Below, piece after piece: positions 16,856 through 26,196 of a stretch of 64,000 bases of DNA. The position numbers and the translations under genes were made by a program. Under the pieces are notes generated by a model that worked only from the letters and a program-made list of their open reading frames with translations, had not been told where the DNA came from and searched no databases. This DNA comes from Ewingella sp. CoE-038-23 (GTDB lineage Bacteria > Pseudomonadota > Gammaproteobacteria > Enterobacterales > Enterobacteriaceae): the NCBI RefSeq assembly GCF_040419245.1, contig NZ_JAZHOH010000001.1, positions 1,674,001-1,738,000 of the forward strand, written 5' to 3'. The stretch's first letter is position 1; each line of letters opens with the position of its first letter.

Positions 16856-17506
16856 TTACAGATATTCAAAATTAATGGTGGCGTTGCCGTCCAGATTAGC
16901 CGTCTCGGTAATGCCGCGCAGGTCAGCGCTGAGGGCCGGCGTGGCCTTCAGATCGAAGGTGAACACGGTGGCCTCTTTCGGCGCGGTGGTGCCGGTTGTT
17001 GCGTAGGTCAGGTACTGACGCGCGGTGTTGTTATTGAGCAGGGTGTCGAGGGTCATTTTGCTCCACGCGGTTTTATCCGAGCTCATCAGCAGGTCGCCGG
17101 CGGTGGCGTCGCCGTTGATGGCGGAGATGCTCAGGCCGTAGGAGCCGATGTTGACATCGCCCGCTTTGCCCAGGCCAAACGCCGTGGTCGCCGACGTTGG
17201 CTCATTGCTGTGCGCCGCCACGGAGTCCGCGCGGTTGTCAACAAAGCTCATCGCCACTTTGGTGGCGCCGGTGCAGGTGACGGTGGCGGTAACGGAGCGC
17301 GCCGCCAGCGCCAGAGTGCCGGTATTTGGCAGTTGGTCGACAGAGGTTGCGCCAAAGTCGATAATGCCGCCGTTACCCAGAACCGGCGTACAGGCACCCG
17401 GGGTGATGGTGCCGGTGATGCGCAGGGTCGCGGTCGGGCCAGCGAAGGCGGAGGTGGCGGCTGCCATCAGGCAGGCGATAGCGGTCATTTTCAGGGCTGA
17501 TTTCAT
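16856..17506 (-). CDS. DUF1120-type fimbrial major subunit
   Basis: A 216-residue pilin-like protein. Residues 1-22 are a signal peptide (cut after SAFA), followed by TATLRITGTITPGACTP, the donor-strand and cysteine segment typical of DUF1120 (YhcF-like) subunits, and a C-terminal end NATINFEYL with the aromatic penultimate position recognised by chaperones. I start at ATG 17506, not at the in-frame ATG 17521, because the GGAG lies between them. It is the last gene of the chaperone-usher-minor-major operon, separated by 138 bp from the minor subunit, and probably the main shaft protein. Confidence 0.85.
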   Translation of the reverse strand: MKSALKMTAIACLMAAATSAFAGPTATLRITGTITPGACTPVLGNGGIIDFGATSVDQLPNTGTLALAARSVTATVTCTGATKVAMSFVDNRADSVAAHSNEPTSATTAFGLGKAGDVNIGSYGLSISAINGDATAGDLLMSSDKTAWSKMTLDTLLNNNTARQYLTYATTGTTAPKEATVFTFDLKATPALSADLRGITETANLDGNATINFEYL

Positions 17507-17644
17507 GTTAATACTCTCCATTTGTTTAACTTTCCATTTAAGACAGCAATAAAAACCATGGTTTTTATTTAACTGTTAATAAGTGCTCTGCGTTTAACGC
17601 AGGGTACTCACTGCTTCTTTTACAACGCTTTTCACTACTTCGGC

Positions 17645-18268
17645 TTAATTCACGGGTACTAATTCAATATTGAGCAACTCTTCTTGCACATAAGCGTCCG
17701 GTACCACAAAAGCTGACTCCATTAGGTAAGGAGTGATGGTGAGTACGGCATTCAAATTCGTTCCTTGCAGGCTGCTAGTGTCACCAATGGTGATCTCATC
17801 ATCTGAACTTAAGGTTTGGCTGTCTGCGATAGCAGGAGCAATAGCCACGCCTTTATGCTTGGTTTTTGTCAGTTGCACGGCATTACCGTCGAGCACTGCT
17901 GAACTCAAGATGGCGCTGACTTTGCCTTTTTGACCAAATGAGAAGTCACCATCATTTAGACGGTTGCCAGTGAAGCGCAAATGCATCTTTTCTGCCTGTG
18001 GACAGATGATCGTAAGGTTGCTACTACGCGGGGTCAGCGCTGTGGCATTTCCCTGCGCAGTGCTAACAAAAGTTTGGCGGCTTTTGAGCAACTCACCGTA
18101 GCTTTGCCCGCTAGGGGAGAGCGTTATCGTGCAGTTATTGATATCAGCCTGGGCTGGCTCGCTGACCAGCATGGTGCAGGCCAGCGCCAGTAGCATGATG
18201 ATCACATAACCGGCGTCTCCCTTAAGTTTGGGGGTTTTGGTTTTCAATATATTTCTAAATTTTTGCAT
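17645..18268 (-). CDS. Fimbrial minor subunit, DUF1120-like
   Basis: A 207-residue exported protein with an unusually long N-terminal region before the hydrophobic segment (residues ~20-41, cut near AQA). The mature part has the two cysteines of a pilin domain (NCTITLSPSG and LTIICPQ) and the MHLRFTGNR pattern of DUF1120 subunits. AGGAG precedes ATG 18268. It lies 38 bp after the usher gene, so it is likely the tip or adaptor subunit of the same fimbria. Which of tip or adaptor is an inference from order only. Confidence 0.8.
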   Translation of the reverse strand: MQKFRNILKTKTPKLKGDAGYVIIMLLALACTMLVSEPAQADINNCTITLSPSGQSYGELLKSRQTFVSTAQGNATALTPRSSNLTIICPQAEKMHLRFTGNRLNDGDFSFGQKGKVSAILSSAVLDGNAVQLTKTKHKGVAIAPAIADSQTLSSDDEITIGDTSSLQGTNLNAVLTITPYLMESAFVVPDAYVQEELLNIELVPVN

Positions 18269-18306
18269 GTCTTTATCTCCTGTGGGCGATAGCAGTTAGC
18301 TGGCCT

Positions 18307-20970
18307 TTATTCGGCCAGGCAGGTTGCGCCTACGTTTTCATAGAATTCATTCAGATCGGGCGTGTCGCTAAGCGAGAATTTAAGTTTGCACTTATGGCCG
18401 GCATCATCCGTCAGGGCGAACAGATCACCTGCGTTGGCTACGTCAGTCACAAACACCACGCCGTCTTCCACCGCAGTGGTGACGTACTGGTTGTTCCTGT
18501 CGAAAATTACCGCGCCTTTCTGGACGAGTTTGCCGTCTGGCATCGTCAGCTTCAGCATGACCCTTCTGACAGTCAGCACGCCAAAATGCAGTTTGCTCAC
18601 CGAGCCGTGCCCGGCACTCAGAGATTTCATCCCGTTGTTCACATCAACGTTTTTCGGCAATGTTTCGGTATTGACCATCACGTTAGAGTTTTTATATGGA
18701 CTGAGGGAAGGCACGACAGCCTGACCCCACTTATCTGTCCATACCGTGCCTTGTGGCGTGCTGATTTCTACTCCAGACACATTATTGCCAAGTGAGGCAA
18801 TGCCGAAGGTATCCTGCACAGCATAAGGAGAGAAGGTTACGCCGCCGCTGTGGGCTACAATTGCACCATCAAGCGTCGCAGATCTATTACGACTATTGTC
18901 CGAGTCTCCACCCGCATTCACGCTAAGTCGCGTGTAATGCAGGTTGGCGTTCAGGCCGCCATTAACGCTGTTTTTGCTACCCGGATTGGCATTTTCAGCC
19001 GACACGGTGTAACCCAGATCGCGCGTAATATTGCCCGCTGTCTGCATGCCGTAGCTGGTGTCTTGACCATCGTTACGTGCATAGCTGTTGAGGCTTTGTT
19101 TACCAAACGGAATGCTAACGTTGATGTAAAAAGTGTCGCCCCGGTCGTCATTGTAATTCTGGTAATTATTGGTATTGCTGCTACTCCGGTTGTTGTTACT
19201 GTCAATTTCGTGCTGCCAGTTAGCGCTCACCGAAGCGTACTTAAAGGTCTTACTCCATGAAGCAATGACGCGTTTGGAGTCGCTGCTGCTGTCAAAACCC
19301 ACTGATCGGGAATAGCCCAGAGAGAAGCTACCCATGATGTCGTTTGACCAACCGGTGGAGAGCGAGTAGTCGTTTTTGGTATGGCTGCTCTTATCGTCCT
19401 GAACATAGGTGTCTTGTAGGTCACGATAGCCCTGGCTGTTCTGCGTGCCGGACACATTGAAACTCAGTTGATAAGGCGCGGCATAGCTGGCAGAGAGGGT
19501 GAGCTGCTCGCCTCTATTGTTGTTACGTTTATCAGCGGCGCTTAGCACTTTGGCGCTCAGCATGAGGTCTTTGATTGGCAAAAGGTCAACGCCGCCCGCC
19601 ACGGCCTGATATTGATTAGCCCCCATCAGACCTGCGTTGAGGTTCATATACTTGGTGGCTTTCCAGCCATTGGAAACAGTGGCAAGCCACGGATCGCCAA
19701 AATTGGTATCAACGTCACGTACTTTACCTACCGCCATGGACATCCCTTGAGGGCGGCCAAGATTGGTCCCTGAAAGGCTGGCTGCGGGGACGGTAAAATG
19801 GCTAGTGGAGCCGGAGGACTCAGTGATGGTGACATTCAGATCGGTGTTAGCACTAATAACAGGGACGTTGTCCAACGTGAACGGGCCTGCCGGAACCAGC
19901 GTCGAATAAATCAGTGCACCGGACTGTTTGATATCTACACGTGCCTGCGATGTTTGTGCCAAACCTGTGACGGTCACGCCACTGCCGCCGTCTCCATCAA
20001 GGGCGGTTTCCGGTATCAGTTGCGCACCGTTAATGGCGCTCCCAGAGAACAGCGTGCTGCTGACGTTAATCTGCCCGATCTGGGCAATTTTTTTGATGCC
20101 AGTGAAGGAGTGCTGGGCATAGGTGTAGAGGGAATCCCTGGTTACCTTGCCGTCACTATCGCTGACCATCTGCTTACTGCGCAGTAACCAATCGGAGATA
20201 TTGAAACCCGCTTCGAACATCCCTTGGTTGTACTTGCTGCTACCACCGTCAAAACTATTGTTACTGGTAAACAGTGAGTAGTTAAGAAGAGCTGCCGTGC
20301 CGCCAGTATTGTAGTTACCGGTCTGCATGGACAGGGGCTGAAGTGCTTCTGGCGGAGTCACCAGCTCAATGCGGTCTTCACTCGGATAGAGGCTAAATGC
20401 GGTACCGGGAAAAGCGTTCGCATAGTCGTAGCACACCCCAGCATCATCTTTTGCAGGGATGCCTTCAGGTAACAGAATATCAACGGGAGCTGCATCGGCA
20501 GTTGGCTGACCTTTCTGCTCAGGGAGTGGCTCGGTGGGTTGAACCGGCGTGGAATGCACGTCTTTGGGTATTTTCAGACCAGCAGCTTCTAAAAAGGCGC
20601 GATCAACGCAGGGTTGCCCCTGAGAATCAAAGGTGACCGAAATATTGCCTTTCGGATTACCGTTTAATGAAAATGACACTAACTTACGACCGGGCGAAAA
20701 GCGTGCAGCTCGGGCAAAGTATTTAGCGATAGAGGGGTCGACGCCGCGAGAGCGTAGCGTTTCCATATCAAAATTTAATGCCAAATCACTGCCCGAGTCT
20801 GAGGGGGTGATGGCTGCGGTCTCTATAGGTGCAGGGCTTGGTGTCACTGCGGCCATCGCGACTGGGTCTTTGCTGGCTTGAATCTCTCTTGCCATTTCAC
20901 CAGCCCGGACATCGTACGAGCCGCCGGCTAATGCCGCCGCAATGAGCAACGACAGGTGCGTCTTTTTCAT
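18307..20970 (-). CDS. Fimbrial outer-membrane usher
   Basis: An 887-residue usher that forms the pore through which subunits are assembled. After a signal peptide (residues 1-23) comes an unusual Ala/Pro/Ser-rich stretch of about 40 residues, then the N-terminal periplasmic domain, the 24-strand barrel with plug (GSAINGAQLIPETALDGD), and C-terminal domains rich in Val/Lys with Cys near the end. I favour ATG 20970 over 20985, since AAGGA then has proper spacing. Size is a little above classical ushers because of the linker. It belongs to the YhcD-like group paired with DUF1120 subunits. Confidence 0.92.
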   Translation of the reverse strand: MKKTHLSLLIAAALAGGSYDVRAGEMAREIQASKDPVAMAAVTPSPAPIETAAITPSDSGSDLALNFDMETLRSRGVDPSIAKYFARAARFSPGRKLVSFSLNGNPKGNISVTFDSQGQPCVDRAFLEAAGLKIPKDVHSTPVQPTEPLPEQKGQPTADAAPVDILLPEGIPAKDDAGVCYDYANAFPGTAFSLYPSEDRIELVTPPEALQPLSMQTGNYNTGGTAALLNYSLFTSNNSFDGGSSKYNQGMFEAGFNISDWLLRSKQMVSDSDGKVTRDSLYTYAQHSFTGIKKIAQIGQINVSSTLFSGSAINGAQLIPETALDGDGGSGVTVTGLAQTSQARVDIKQSGALIYSTLVPAGPFTLDNVPVISANTDLNVTITESSGSTSHFTVPAASLSGTNLGRPQGMSMAVGKVRDVDTNFGDPWLATVSNGWKATKYMNLNAGLMGANQYQAVAGGVDLLPIKDLMLSAKVLSAADKRNNNRGEQLTLSASYAAPYQLSFNVSGTQNSQGYRDLQDTYVQDDKSSHTKNDYSLSTGWSNDIMGSFSLGYSRSVGFDSSSDSKRVIASWSKTFKYASVSANWQHEIDSNNNRSSSNTNNYQNYNDDRGDTFYINVSIPFGKQSLNSYARNDGQDTSYGMQTAGNITRDLGYTVSAENANPGSKNSVNGGLNANLHYTRLSVNAGGDSDNSRNRSATLDGAIVAHSGGVTFSPYAVQDTFGIASLGNNVSGVEISTPQGTVWTDKWGQAVVPSLSPYKNSNVMVNTETLPKNVDVNNGMKSLSAGHGSVSKLHFGVLTVRRVMLKLTMPDGKLVQKGAVIFDRNNQYVTTAVEDGVVFVTDVANAGDLFALTDDAGHKCKLKFSLSDTPDLNEFYENVGATCLAE

Positions 20971-21015
20971 TTTGCTTTCATCCATCCTTGAGAACTGATA
21001 TCCCTGATATGAAAA

Positions 21016-21720
21016 TCATTTCAGCGTGGCGATGTAGCTTCCTGCATCAAAGCCGAAACGTGATGATGGGAAAATTTTCACTTGTTTGTCAGAAGTGGCG
21101 GAAGCCAGGTTGATGCTGAGCGTCTCGCCCGGGAGGATGAAGGTCTTGCCAAGAGTGCCTGCGATATTGGATGGCTGAGTCAGCACCTGCGGTGACATAC
21201 GCACGACATAGGCGCTCGGATTGGTAACTTTCAGAACTTTACCTTCAGCCTTCCACTCCAGTTTTTCCCACGGTGTAGTGAATTCCGGCAGGCCTTTCGG
21301 ATGAATGATGACCGGCAGATTCTGGCGAATGGTGGTGGTGATTTGCTTTTTACCCACGGCCTTGGCCTGCGGGATCCCTTCGAAGATAACGCGTTTGTAT
21401 TGTTCAACTTGCAGCGGAGCCGTGGTGTTCAAGACAAAGCGCACACGCTGGGTCTGGCCCGCTTCGAGGCGCACAATTGGCTGTGTCGCAACCAGCATGA
21501 CCCCTTTGTTGCTGCTGCCATCAGTTTCCTGAATGGTGGTGTAGAGCAGGGCAGCCTTGTCGTCAGTATTTTTGACGTTCATGCTGCCGCCGCCATCAGC
21601 TTCATCAATAAGCAAAACTGAGGTTTCTGGAACCATGCCGGTGGCGTGAGTCAGCGCAGGGGTTAATGCTAACAAAGCGCCAGTAATCATGAGGCTGCAA
21701 CAAGTCATTTTACTTTTCAT
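21016..21720 (-). CDS. Periplasmic fimbrial chaperone
   Basis: A 234-residue PapD-like chaperone with signal peptide (to THA, about residue 27) and two immunoglobulin-like domains. The conserved stretch QTQRVRFVLNTTAPLQVEQ and the later NLPVIIHPKGLPE stand for the G1-F1 subunit-binding region, and the C-terminal part has LPGETLSINL. It caps pilin subunits before handing them to the usher. ATG 21720 is preceded by AGAAAGG; the longer frame from 21756 would put 12 residues ahead of the signal peptide. It is the first gene of the fimbrial operon. Confidence 0.93.
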   Translation of the reverse strand: MKSKMTCCSLMITGALLALTPALTHATGMVPETSVLLIDEADGGGSMNVKNTDDKAALLYTTIQETDGSSNKGVMLVATQPIVRLEAGQTQRVRFVLNTTAPLQVEQYKRVIFEGIPQAKAVGKKQITTTIRQNLPVIIHPKGLPEFTTPWEKLEWKAEGKVLKVTNPSAYVVRMSPQVLTQPSNIAGTLGKTFILPGETLSINLASATSDKQVKIFPSSRFGFDAGSYIATLK

Positions 21721-22387
21721 GAATGCCTTTCTCTTAATAATGGAGTCGCGTAACACAACGTAATAGCCCAGCTTTCATCAATGTGATCGAGCGATTTGTT
21801 ATTAAGTTGGCTGCGTAAACTAAAGGTAAAAGATGATTAATAGTTACTTCTTAAATAGAATCACCAAATAAGATCTTTAGTGCATATTTATATCTGCACT
21901 GAGTTAATTTGCATGATCATCCACCAAAATACAAATATTGTGAACCCGCAATAATACGAAAAGCGTTTTCGTAATTTATGAATTAGCCATAAAAAAACAA
22001 ACCTTGATAATCTCGAAAAATCATTTTGGTATAGCTATCATGCGGTTGTATTTGTTAAATGAATAACATGTCATTTACATTTATTAAGTTGTGGTATAGC
22101 AAATTGAGATGCAGTTTTTTATTAAATTACTCATTCTTTTAATGTGGGAATAATTGTAGTTAGAATAGATGGATAACCTCTGTACTGAGCCTAGAATAAA
22201 ACATTAATTTTTTTTCGATTCCACTAAAGAAGACTATGAAAAGGGTCGCTTTTACCTATGGCAAAACCAGGTGCAGCGATCTTAATCATGAAGGTTAGGT
22301 TTAAGAATTTATGACTCAGAGTGCTAACCGCCAAATCTATATTTTGTGAATATATAATTTTTAACAATATTTTCCTGGAGAACAGAA
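21721..22387. promoter_or_regulatory. AT-rich divergent control region of the fimbrial operon and lysR
   Basis: A 667-bp gap with no gene, strongly AT rich (many A and T runs), between the fimbrial chaperone and the LysR gene. It probably carries both promoters and H-NS-type silencing targets. It includes a perfect palindrome at 21955. Confidence 0.55.
21955..21973. promoter_or_regulatory. Perfect 19-bp palindrome, candidate operator
   Basis: TACGAAAA and TTTTCGTA enclose GCG. It lies about 235 bp upstream of the chaperone start and 415 bp upstream of the LysR start. The regulator that would bind it is not known; LysR-type T-N11-A spacing is met within the site but that is a weak criterion. 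Confidence 0.45.
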
Positions 22388-23350
22388 TTGCAAAAGAAAC
22401 AAAAGAGCGCGGTTAGCCAGTTCGATCTGAATCTAATGAGCGTGTTTGATACAGTTTATCGGCTGAATAGCGTGACCAAGGCTGCTGAAGCAATGGGGCA
22501 TGCACCATCTTCAGTCAGTCAGTCATTACACAAACTGCGTGAATTTTTTTCTGATCCATTATTTGTGCGCGCGGGTTCTGGACTGGCTCCAACGGCTACG
22601 GCAACGGATGTTCATCGCAAGCTGTCCGAAAAATATGACAGTTTGATCGCAAGCCTTGAGGATCTGTCGCAGACAAGTAGTAAAAATCTTCTTATTATTC
22701 AATGTCATCCTTATGTTGGATTGCGTATGATGCCGGCCATTGCCTGGTGGATGGAGCAGAATGCGCCCTGTTGTAAGATTGTCCATCGCGAATTGGTTCG
22801 TTGCCAGAATACTCCCGAAGATCTGCTCTTACAGCGTGGGGTCAATTTGGTGCTGGATGTTCTCCCTGCCTACAATTTATCTCTTGAAACTCATCGAGTG
22901 CTGGAAGAGCAGGCCGTATTTGTTTGTCGGGAGAGGCATCCAAGGCTTGGAAGTTGCATTACTCGGGAGGAGGCGGCATTAGAACGCTTCAGCATGCTGG
23001 ACTCTTCAGGCATAGATATACAGCGTTTTCAGGTTCACATTAACAAGTCTATTGGTGAACGCAATTTCGCGATAAAAAGTAGTTCACTGATGACTATTCT
23101 TTCCGTCATTGAAGCGACGGATATTGTCGGCGTTATTCCCGTTTGGCTCTATGAGCGCCTGAAAGGTAACTTTAAAGTACGAACCCTCACTCAAGCATTC
23201 AGTTCCATTCCTATTCCTATTTACATGATGTTTAATAAATCTTCATTAAAAAATGAAATGTTCACCTCATTAACCAAGTGGCTTGAACAACATTTTCATG
23301 AGGGGGGCGACACCTTAGGATTTACTCAAGACGCGGTAATAAATAATTAA
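22388..23350 (+). CDS. LysR-family regulator next to the fimbrial cluster
   Basis: A 320-residue LysR protein of the LeuO/YidZ-like type (QFDLNLMSVFDTVYRLNSVTKAAEAMG opening, in two parts: FDLNLMSVFDTVYR and SVTKAAEAMGHAPSSVSQ). It starts at TTG 22388, since GGAGAACAGAA stands directly in front and no in-frame ATG fits better. The effector domain continues to the end with a hydrophilic tail of ~15 residues. It points away from the fimbrial operon across a 667-bp AT-rich gap and is the natural candidate for its regulator. Codon use and base composition are AT-shifted like the fimbrial cluster's control region. Confidence 0.88.
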   Translation: MQKKQKSAVSQFDLNLMSVFDTVYRLNSVTKAAEAMGHAPSSVSQSLHKLREFFSDPLFVRAGSGLAPTATATDVHRKLSEKYDSLIASLEDLSQTSSKNLLIIQCHPYVGLRMMPAIAWWMEQNAPCCKIVHRELVRCQNTPEDLLLQRGVNLVLDVLPAYNLSLETHRVLEEQAVFVCRERHPRLGSCITREEAALERFSMLDSSGIDIQRFQVHINKSIGERNFAIKSSSLMTILSVIEATDIVGVIPVWLYERLKGNFKVRTLTQAFSSIPIPIYMMFNKSSLKNEMFTSLTKWLEQHFHEGGDTLGFTQDAVINN

Positions 23351-23407
23351 AACATATAGCCCTATTATCATTAACTTTTAATCATCATCACTAAGAATGG
23401 TAGCTGC

Positions 23408-23677
23408 ATGAAATTAATCAATGATGTGACTGAGTTCAGAACATGGCTGATTGAGGAGTTTTATTATTCATCAGAAACTGCGTTGCGCGACATTTCCTCG
23501 CCAATTTCGTATGAATTTGATTTCCTGCCGGAAGCAGAGCGACTGTGCCCTAAATTTTTCCCTTGTTTGGTTTATTTAACGACGTCGGATAATCCGAAAG
23601 AACCTACTCAGATTAAAGTGATCTCTAAAGAGCAACTTACCGCCTGGGCCAATGAGATGGGACAGCATGTTGCCTGA
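23408..23677 (+). CDS. Small hypothetical protein
   Basis: An 89-residue acidic soluble protein (TEFRTWLIEEFYYSSETALR at the start) with no signal or membrane helix and no family that I recognise. It follows the LysR gene by 57 bp on the same strand. The ribosome binding site is weak, but the composition looks like real coding sequence and it ends just before a GC-rich hairpin at 23718. Confidence 0.6.
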   Translation: MKLINDVTEFRTWLIEEFYYSSETALRDISSPISYEFDFLPEAERLCPKFFPCLVYLTTSDNPKEPTQIKVISKEQLTAWANEMGQHVA

Positions 23678-23717
23678 CTGATTTTTCTCCGGCAGGAGAA
23701 GAAGGCTTATTGCTTCG

Positions 23718-23736
23718 CCCGCCTGAGCGGCGGGCA
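23718..23736. terminator. Hairpin between convergent small gene and rluF
   Basis: GCCCGCC and GGCGGGC enclose a short loop in the gap between two convergent genes. There is no clear T tract, so it is a tentative terminator. Confidence 0.45.
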
Positions 23737-23779
23737 GAGAGTGGGAAAGTGAGCAGTGAGAAATGAAAATGAAAAGGGC

Positions 23780-24649
23780 TTAACGGCCCTTTTTCTTGCG
23801 CCCCGGTTGTGCAAATCGCTTGCGGGAGGCCGCGTTGCCGTCGGGTTTTTCGGCCACTTTAGGTTTGCTGATAGTCGGTTTTTTGGCCGCTGGCTTGGAC
23901 TGAGGTTTCTTCGCCGGTTTATCTTCTGAAGAAGAGTTTTCAATAAGCTTGAACAGCTCGATCAGCTCGTCGTCGGTCAGGTCACGCCATTCACCCAGCG
24001 GAATTCCCTTCAGATTGACGTTCATGATGCGCGTGCGCTCAAGCTTGGTGACTTCATAACCAAAGTGTTTACACATGCGACGGATCTGGCGGTTAAGCCC
24101 CTGAACCAGCGTAATGCGGAAGACAAAAGGGGCTTCCTGCTTCACTTTGCATTTCTTGGTCACGGTGCCGAGCATCGGTACACCGGCGCTCATGCCCTGA
24201 ATAAATTCGTCGGTCACCGGCTTGTTCACGGTCACCACGTACTCTTTCTCGTGATTGTTGCCAGCACGCAGAATTTTGTTGACCAGATCCCCGTGGTTGG
24301 TCAGGAAAATCAGCCCCTGCGAGTCTTTATCCAGACGGCCAATCGGGAAGACGCGCTTGCTGTGGTTGACGAAATCACTGATGTTGTCGCGCTCGCCTTC
24401 TTCCATCGTGGTGATAATGCCCACCGGCTTATTCAGTGCGATCAGCACTAAATCTTCTTCATCGCGCGGCTCGATAAGCTGACCGTTAACCTTCACGACG
24501 TCACCGGCAAATACCTGAGCGCCAACGGCGGCGCGTTTACCGTTGATAAAAACGTTGCCTTGCTCAATGTAGCGATCGGCGTCACGGCGAGAACAGATGC
24601 CGCTCTCGCTAATGTATTTGTTAAGACGAATAGATGAGTTAGTCAGCAT
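23780..24649 (-). CDS. rluF: 23S rRNA pseudouridine(2604) synthase RluF
   Basis: A 289-residue enzyme with an S4 RNA-binding domain (residues ~7-60, [19 protein letters not shown]) and a RsuA/RluB-type catalytic domain. The catalytic aspartate is Asp107 in [10 protein letters not shown]. It converts U2604 of 23S rRNA to pseudouridine and, in E. coli, also modifies tRNA-Tyr position 35. The last ~55 residues form a Lys/Pro/Ala-rich basic tail, as in other RluF proteins of this order. It is a single gene with its own promoter region of 243 bp. Confidence 0.93.
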   Translation of the reverse strand: MLTNSSIRLNKYISESGICSRRDADRYIEQGNVFINGKRAAVGAQVFAGDVVKVNGQLIEPRDEEDLVLIALNKPVGIITTMEEGERDNISDFVNHSKRVFPIGRLDKDSQGLIFLTNHGDLVNKILRAGNNHEKEYVVTVNKPVTDEFIQGMSAGVPMLGTVTKKCKVKQEAPFVFRITLVQGLNRQIRRMCKHFGYEVTKLERTRIMNVNLKGIPLGEWRDLTDDELIELFKLIENSSSEDKPAKKPQSKPAAKKPTISKPKVAEKPDGNAASRKRFAQPGRKKKGR

Positions 24650-24892
24650 GGTTTCTCCGTAAAACGCGGACTATACATTATGCGAGTTAGCTTGCGAAGC
24701 CTGTTTGCGGCGAATCGTGCAGGGGATCAACGGGTTGAAATGGCGCGCAAAGCTGCCTTGATGAGGCAATAGGCAGACGATTGGCAATCAGGAAAAACAC
24801 ATTGGCGGATTGGCGAAAGAAACTAATATTTATTGCTTATAAACTTCAGTCATCAACTTACCATCTGGGTAGATGCCTTGACCGGAGTGAAC

Positions 24893-25471
24893 ATGAACAC
24901 AACTTTGAAAGTGGCGGGGATTGCCGGAAGTCTGCGCGCAGGCTCTTTTTCTCACATGATTATGAATACGCTGGCGGAACAACTGCCCGCAGGCGGCTCG
25001 CTGCACAATATCGATATCGGCGCACTGCCGCATTACAACGAAGATCTTGAGCGCCACGCCTTGCCGGAATCCGTGGTGAATGCCCGCGCGACGGTCAGTG
25101 AGTCCAACGCGGTGTTTATCGTCACGCCGGAGTTTAACCACGGTATGCCGGGCGTGCTGAAAAACACGCTGGACTGGCTCTCACGGCCGGCTTTTAACAG
25201 CCCGATGCTACACAAATATGTGTTCTTTATGACTCATTCGCCGGGGGCGCTGGGCGGCGTGCGTGCGCAATATCAGCTGCGCGAAACCTTGGCATCCATG
25301 CACTGTAACTTTGTGCCGATGGGTGAAATTGCCATCCCGCACATCGGGGAGAAGGTCGAAGATAATCGCCTGACTGACCTGCGTAGCGTCGAGTTTATCC
25401 GCCAGCAAATGGCGCGCTTTATCGACAAAGCGCAGGCCGCGTCGGCCCAGTTAAATCAGGCTGGGGGCTAA
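24893..25471 (+). CDS. NADPH-dependent FMN reductase, flavodoxin-like
   Basis: A 192-residue flavodoxin-fold reductase. The FMN-phosphate loop is GIAGSLRAGSFSH (residues 9-21), and the second flavin contact is TPEFNHGMPGVLKNTLDW, typical of the azoreductase/chromate-reductase-like family. It reduces quinones, azo dyes or metal ions with NADPH. ATG 24893 is chosen because CCGGAG precedes it and the family motif then begins at residue 9. It is the first gene of a three-gene operon with an XapX gene and a second FMN reductase, each 3 bases apart. Confidence 0.9.
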   Translation: MNTTLKVAGIAGSLRAGSFSHMIMNTLAEQLPAGGSLHNIDIGALPHYNEDLERHALPESVVNARATVSESNAVFIVTPEFNHGMPGVLKNTLDWLSRPAFNSPMLHKYVFFMTHSPGALGGVRAQYQLRETLASMHCNFVPMGEIAIPHIGEKVEDNRLTDLRSVEFIRQQMARFIDKAQAASAQLNQAGG

Positions 25472-25474
25472 GTG

Positions 25475-25630
25475 ATGCAGATGCTGCTGGCGCTCGGCGC
25501 GGGCCTGTTTGTCGGCCTGCTGTTCTCATGGCTGCGCGTGCCTTTGCCTGCACCGCCCACGCTAACCGGCATTATCGGCGCGTTCGGGGTGTTTATGGGC
25601 AGCGTGCTATTTCGGCTAATCGTAAGGTAA
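25475..25630 (+). CDS. XapX-domain small membrane protein
   Basis: A 51-residue protein with two hydrophobic helices: LLALGAGLFVGLLFSWL, then a proline-rich turn (RVPLPAPPTLTG), then IIGAFGVFMGSVLFRLI. This is the XapX domain layout, first seen near xanthosine phosphorylase genes; function is unknown. It sits 3 bases after the first FMN reductase and 3 bases before the second, so it is co-translated with both. ATG 25475 is the start; a GTG at 25472 is also in frame. Confidence 0.88.
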   Translation: MQMLLALGAGLFVGLLFSWLRVPLPAPPTLTGIIGAFGVFMGSVLFRLIVR

Positions 25631-25633
25631 CCA

Positions 25634-26194
25634 ATGAAAATACAGATCATTATTGGCAGTGTTCGAGAAGGCCGTATTGGCCCGCAAATCGCCCAGTGGG
25701 TGCATGACAGCGTGATAGCCGCAGGCGAAGAGTGTCGCGCAGAAATTATCGACTTGGCGCAGTGGCCGCTGCCGATGGACGACGAGCCGTTTATGCCTTC
25801 TTCCGGCCAATATCTTCAGCCGCACACGCTGCGCTGGAGTGAGAAAATCAGCCAAGGGCAGATGATGATTTTTGTCTTCCCGCAATACAATTGGGGCTAC
25901 CCAGCGGCGCTGAAAAATGCCATCGACCACCTTTATCATGAGTGGAAAGACAAGCCAGCCCTGATGATCAGCTACGCCAATCGCGGCGGCGGTAAGGCCG
26001 CAACTCAGTTAAAGCAAGTATTGGAAGGTATTCACATGCAGCCGCTGAGTGCGGGCATTGAGATTAAACTCTCCGAGCTGGAGTTCGCTGAGGATGGCGC
26101 GATTGCTCAGGCGGCCAAAGGGCTGAGTCCTTATCTTCCACGGCTGGTTGACGCGCTAAAAGAGGCACTTTCGCTCACTCACGCAAGCCGTTAA
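25634..26194 (+). CDS. NADPH-dependent FMN reductase, second copy in operon
   Basis: A 186-residue flavodoxin-like reductase. The FMN loop is IIGSVREGRIGPQI (residues 6-19) and the second contact FPQYNWGYPAALKNAIDHLYHEW is characteristic of the group. It belongs to the same fold as the first gene of the operon but to a different branch (similarity is low outside the motifs). It ends two bases before the stop of the convergent AraC gene. Reduction of quinones or xenobiotics is likely. Confidence 0.9.
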   Translation: MKIQIIIGSVREGRIGPQIAQWVHDSVIAAGEECRAEIIDLAQWPLPMDDEPFMPSSGQYLQPHTLRWSEKISQGQMMIFVFPQYNWGYPAALKNAIDHLYHEWKDKPALMISYANRGGGKAATQLKQVLEGIHMQPLSAGIEIKLSELEFAEDGAIAQAAKGLSPYLPRLVDALKEALSLTHASR

Positions 26195-26196
26195 CT

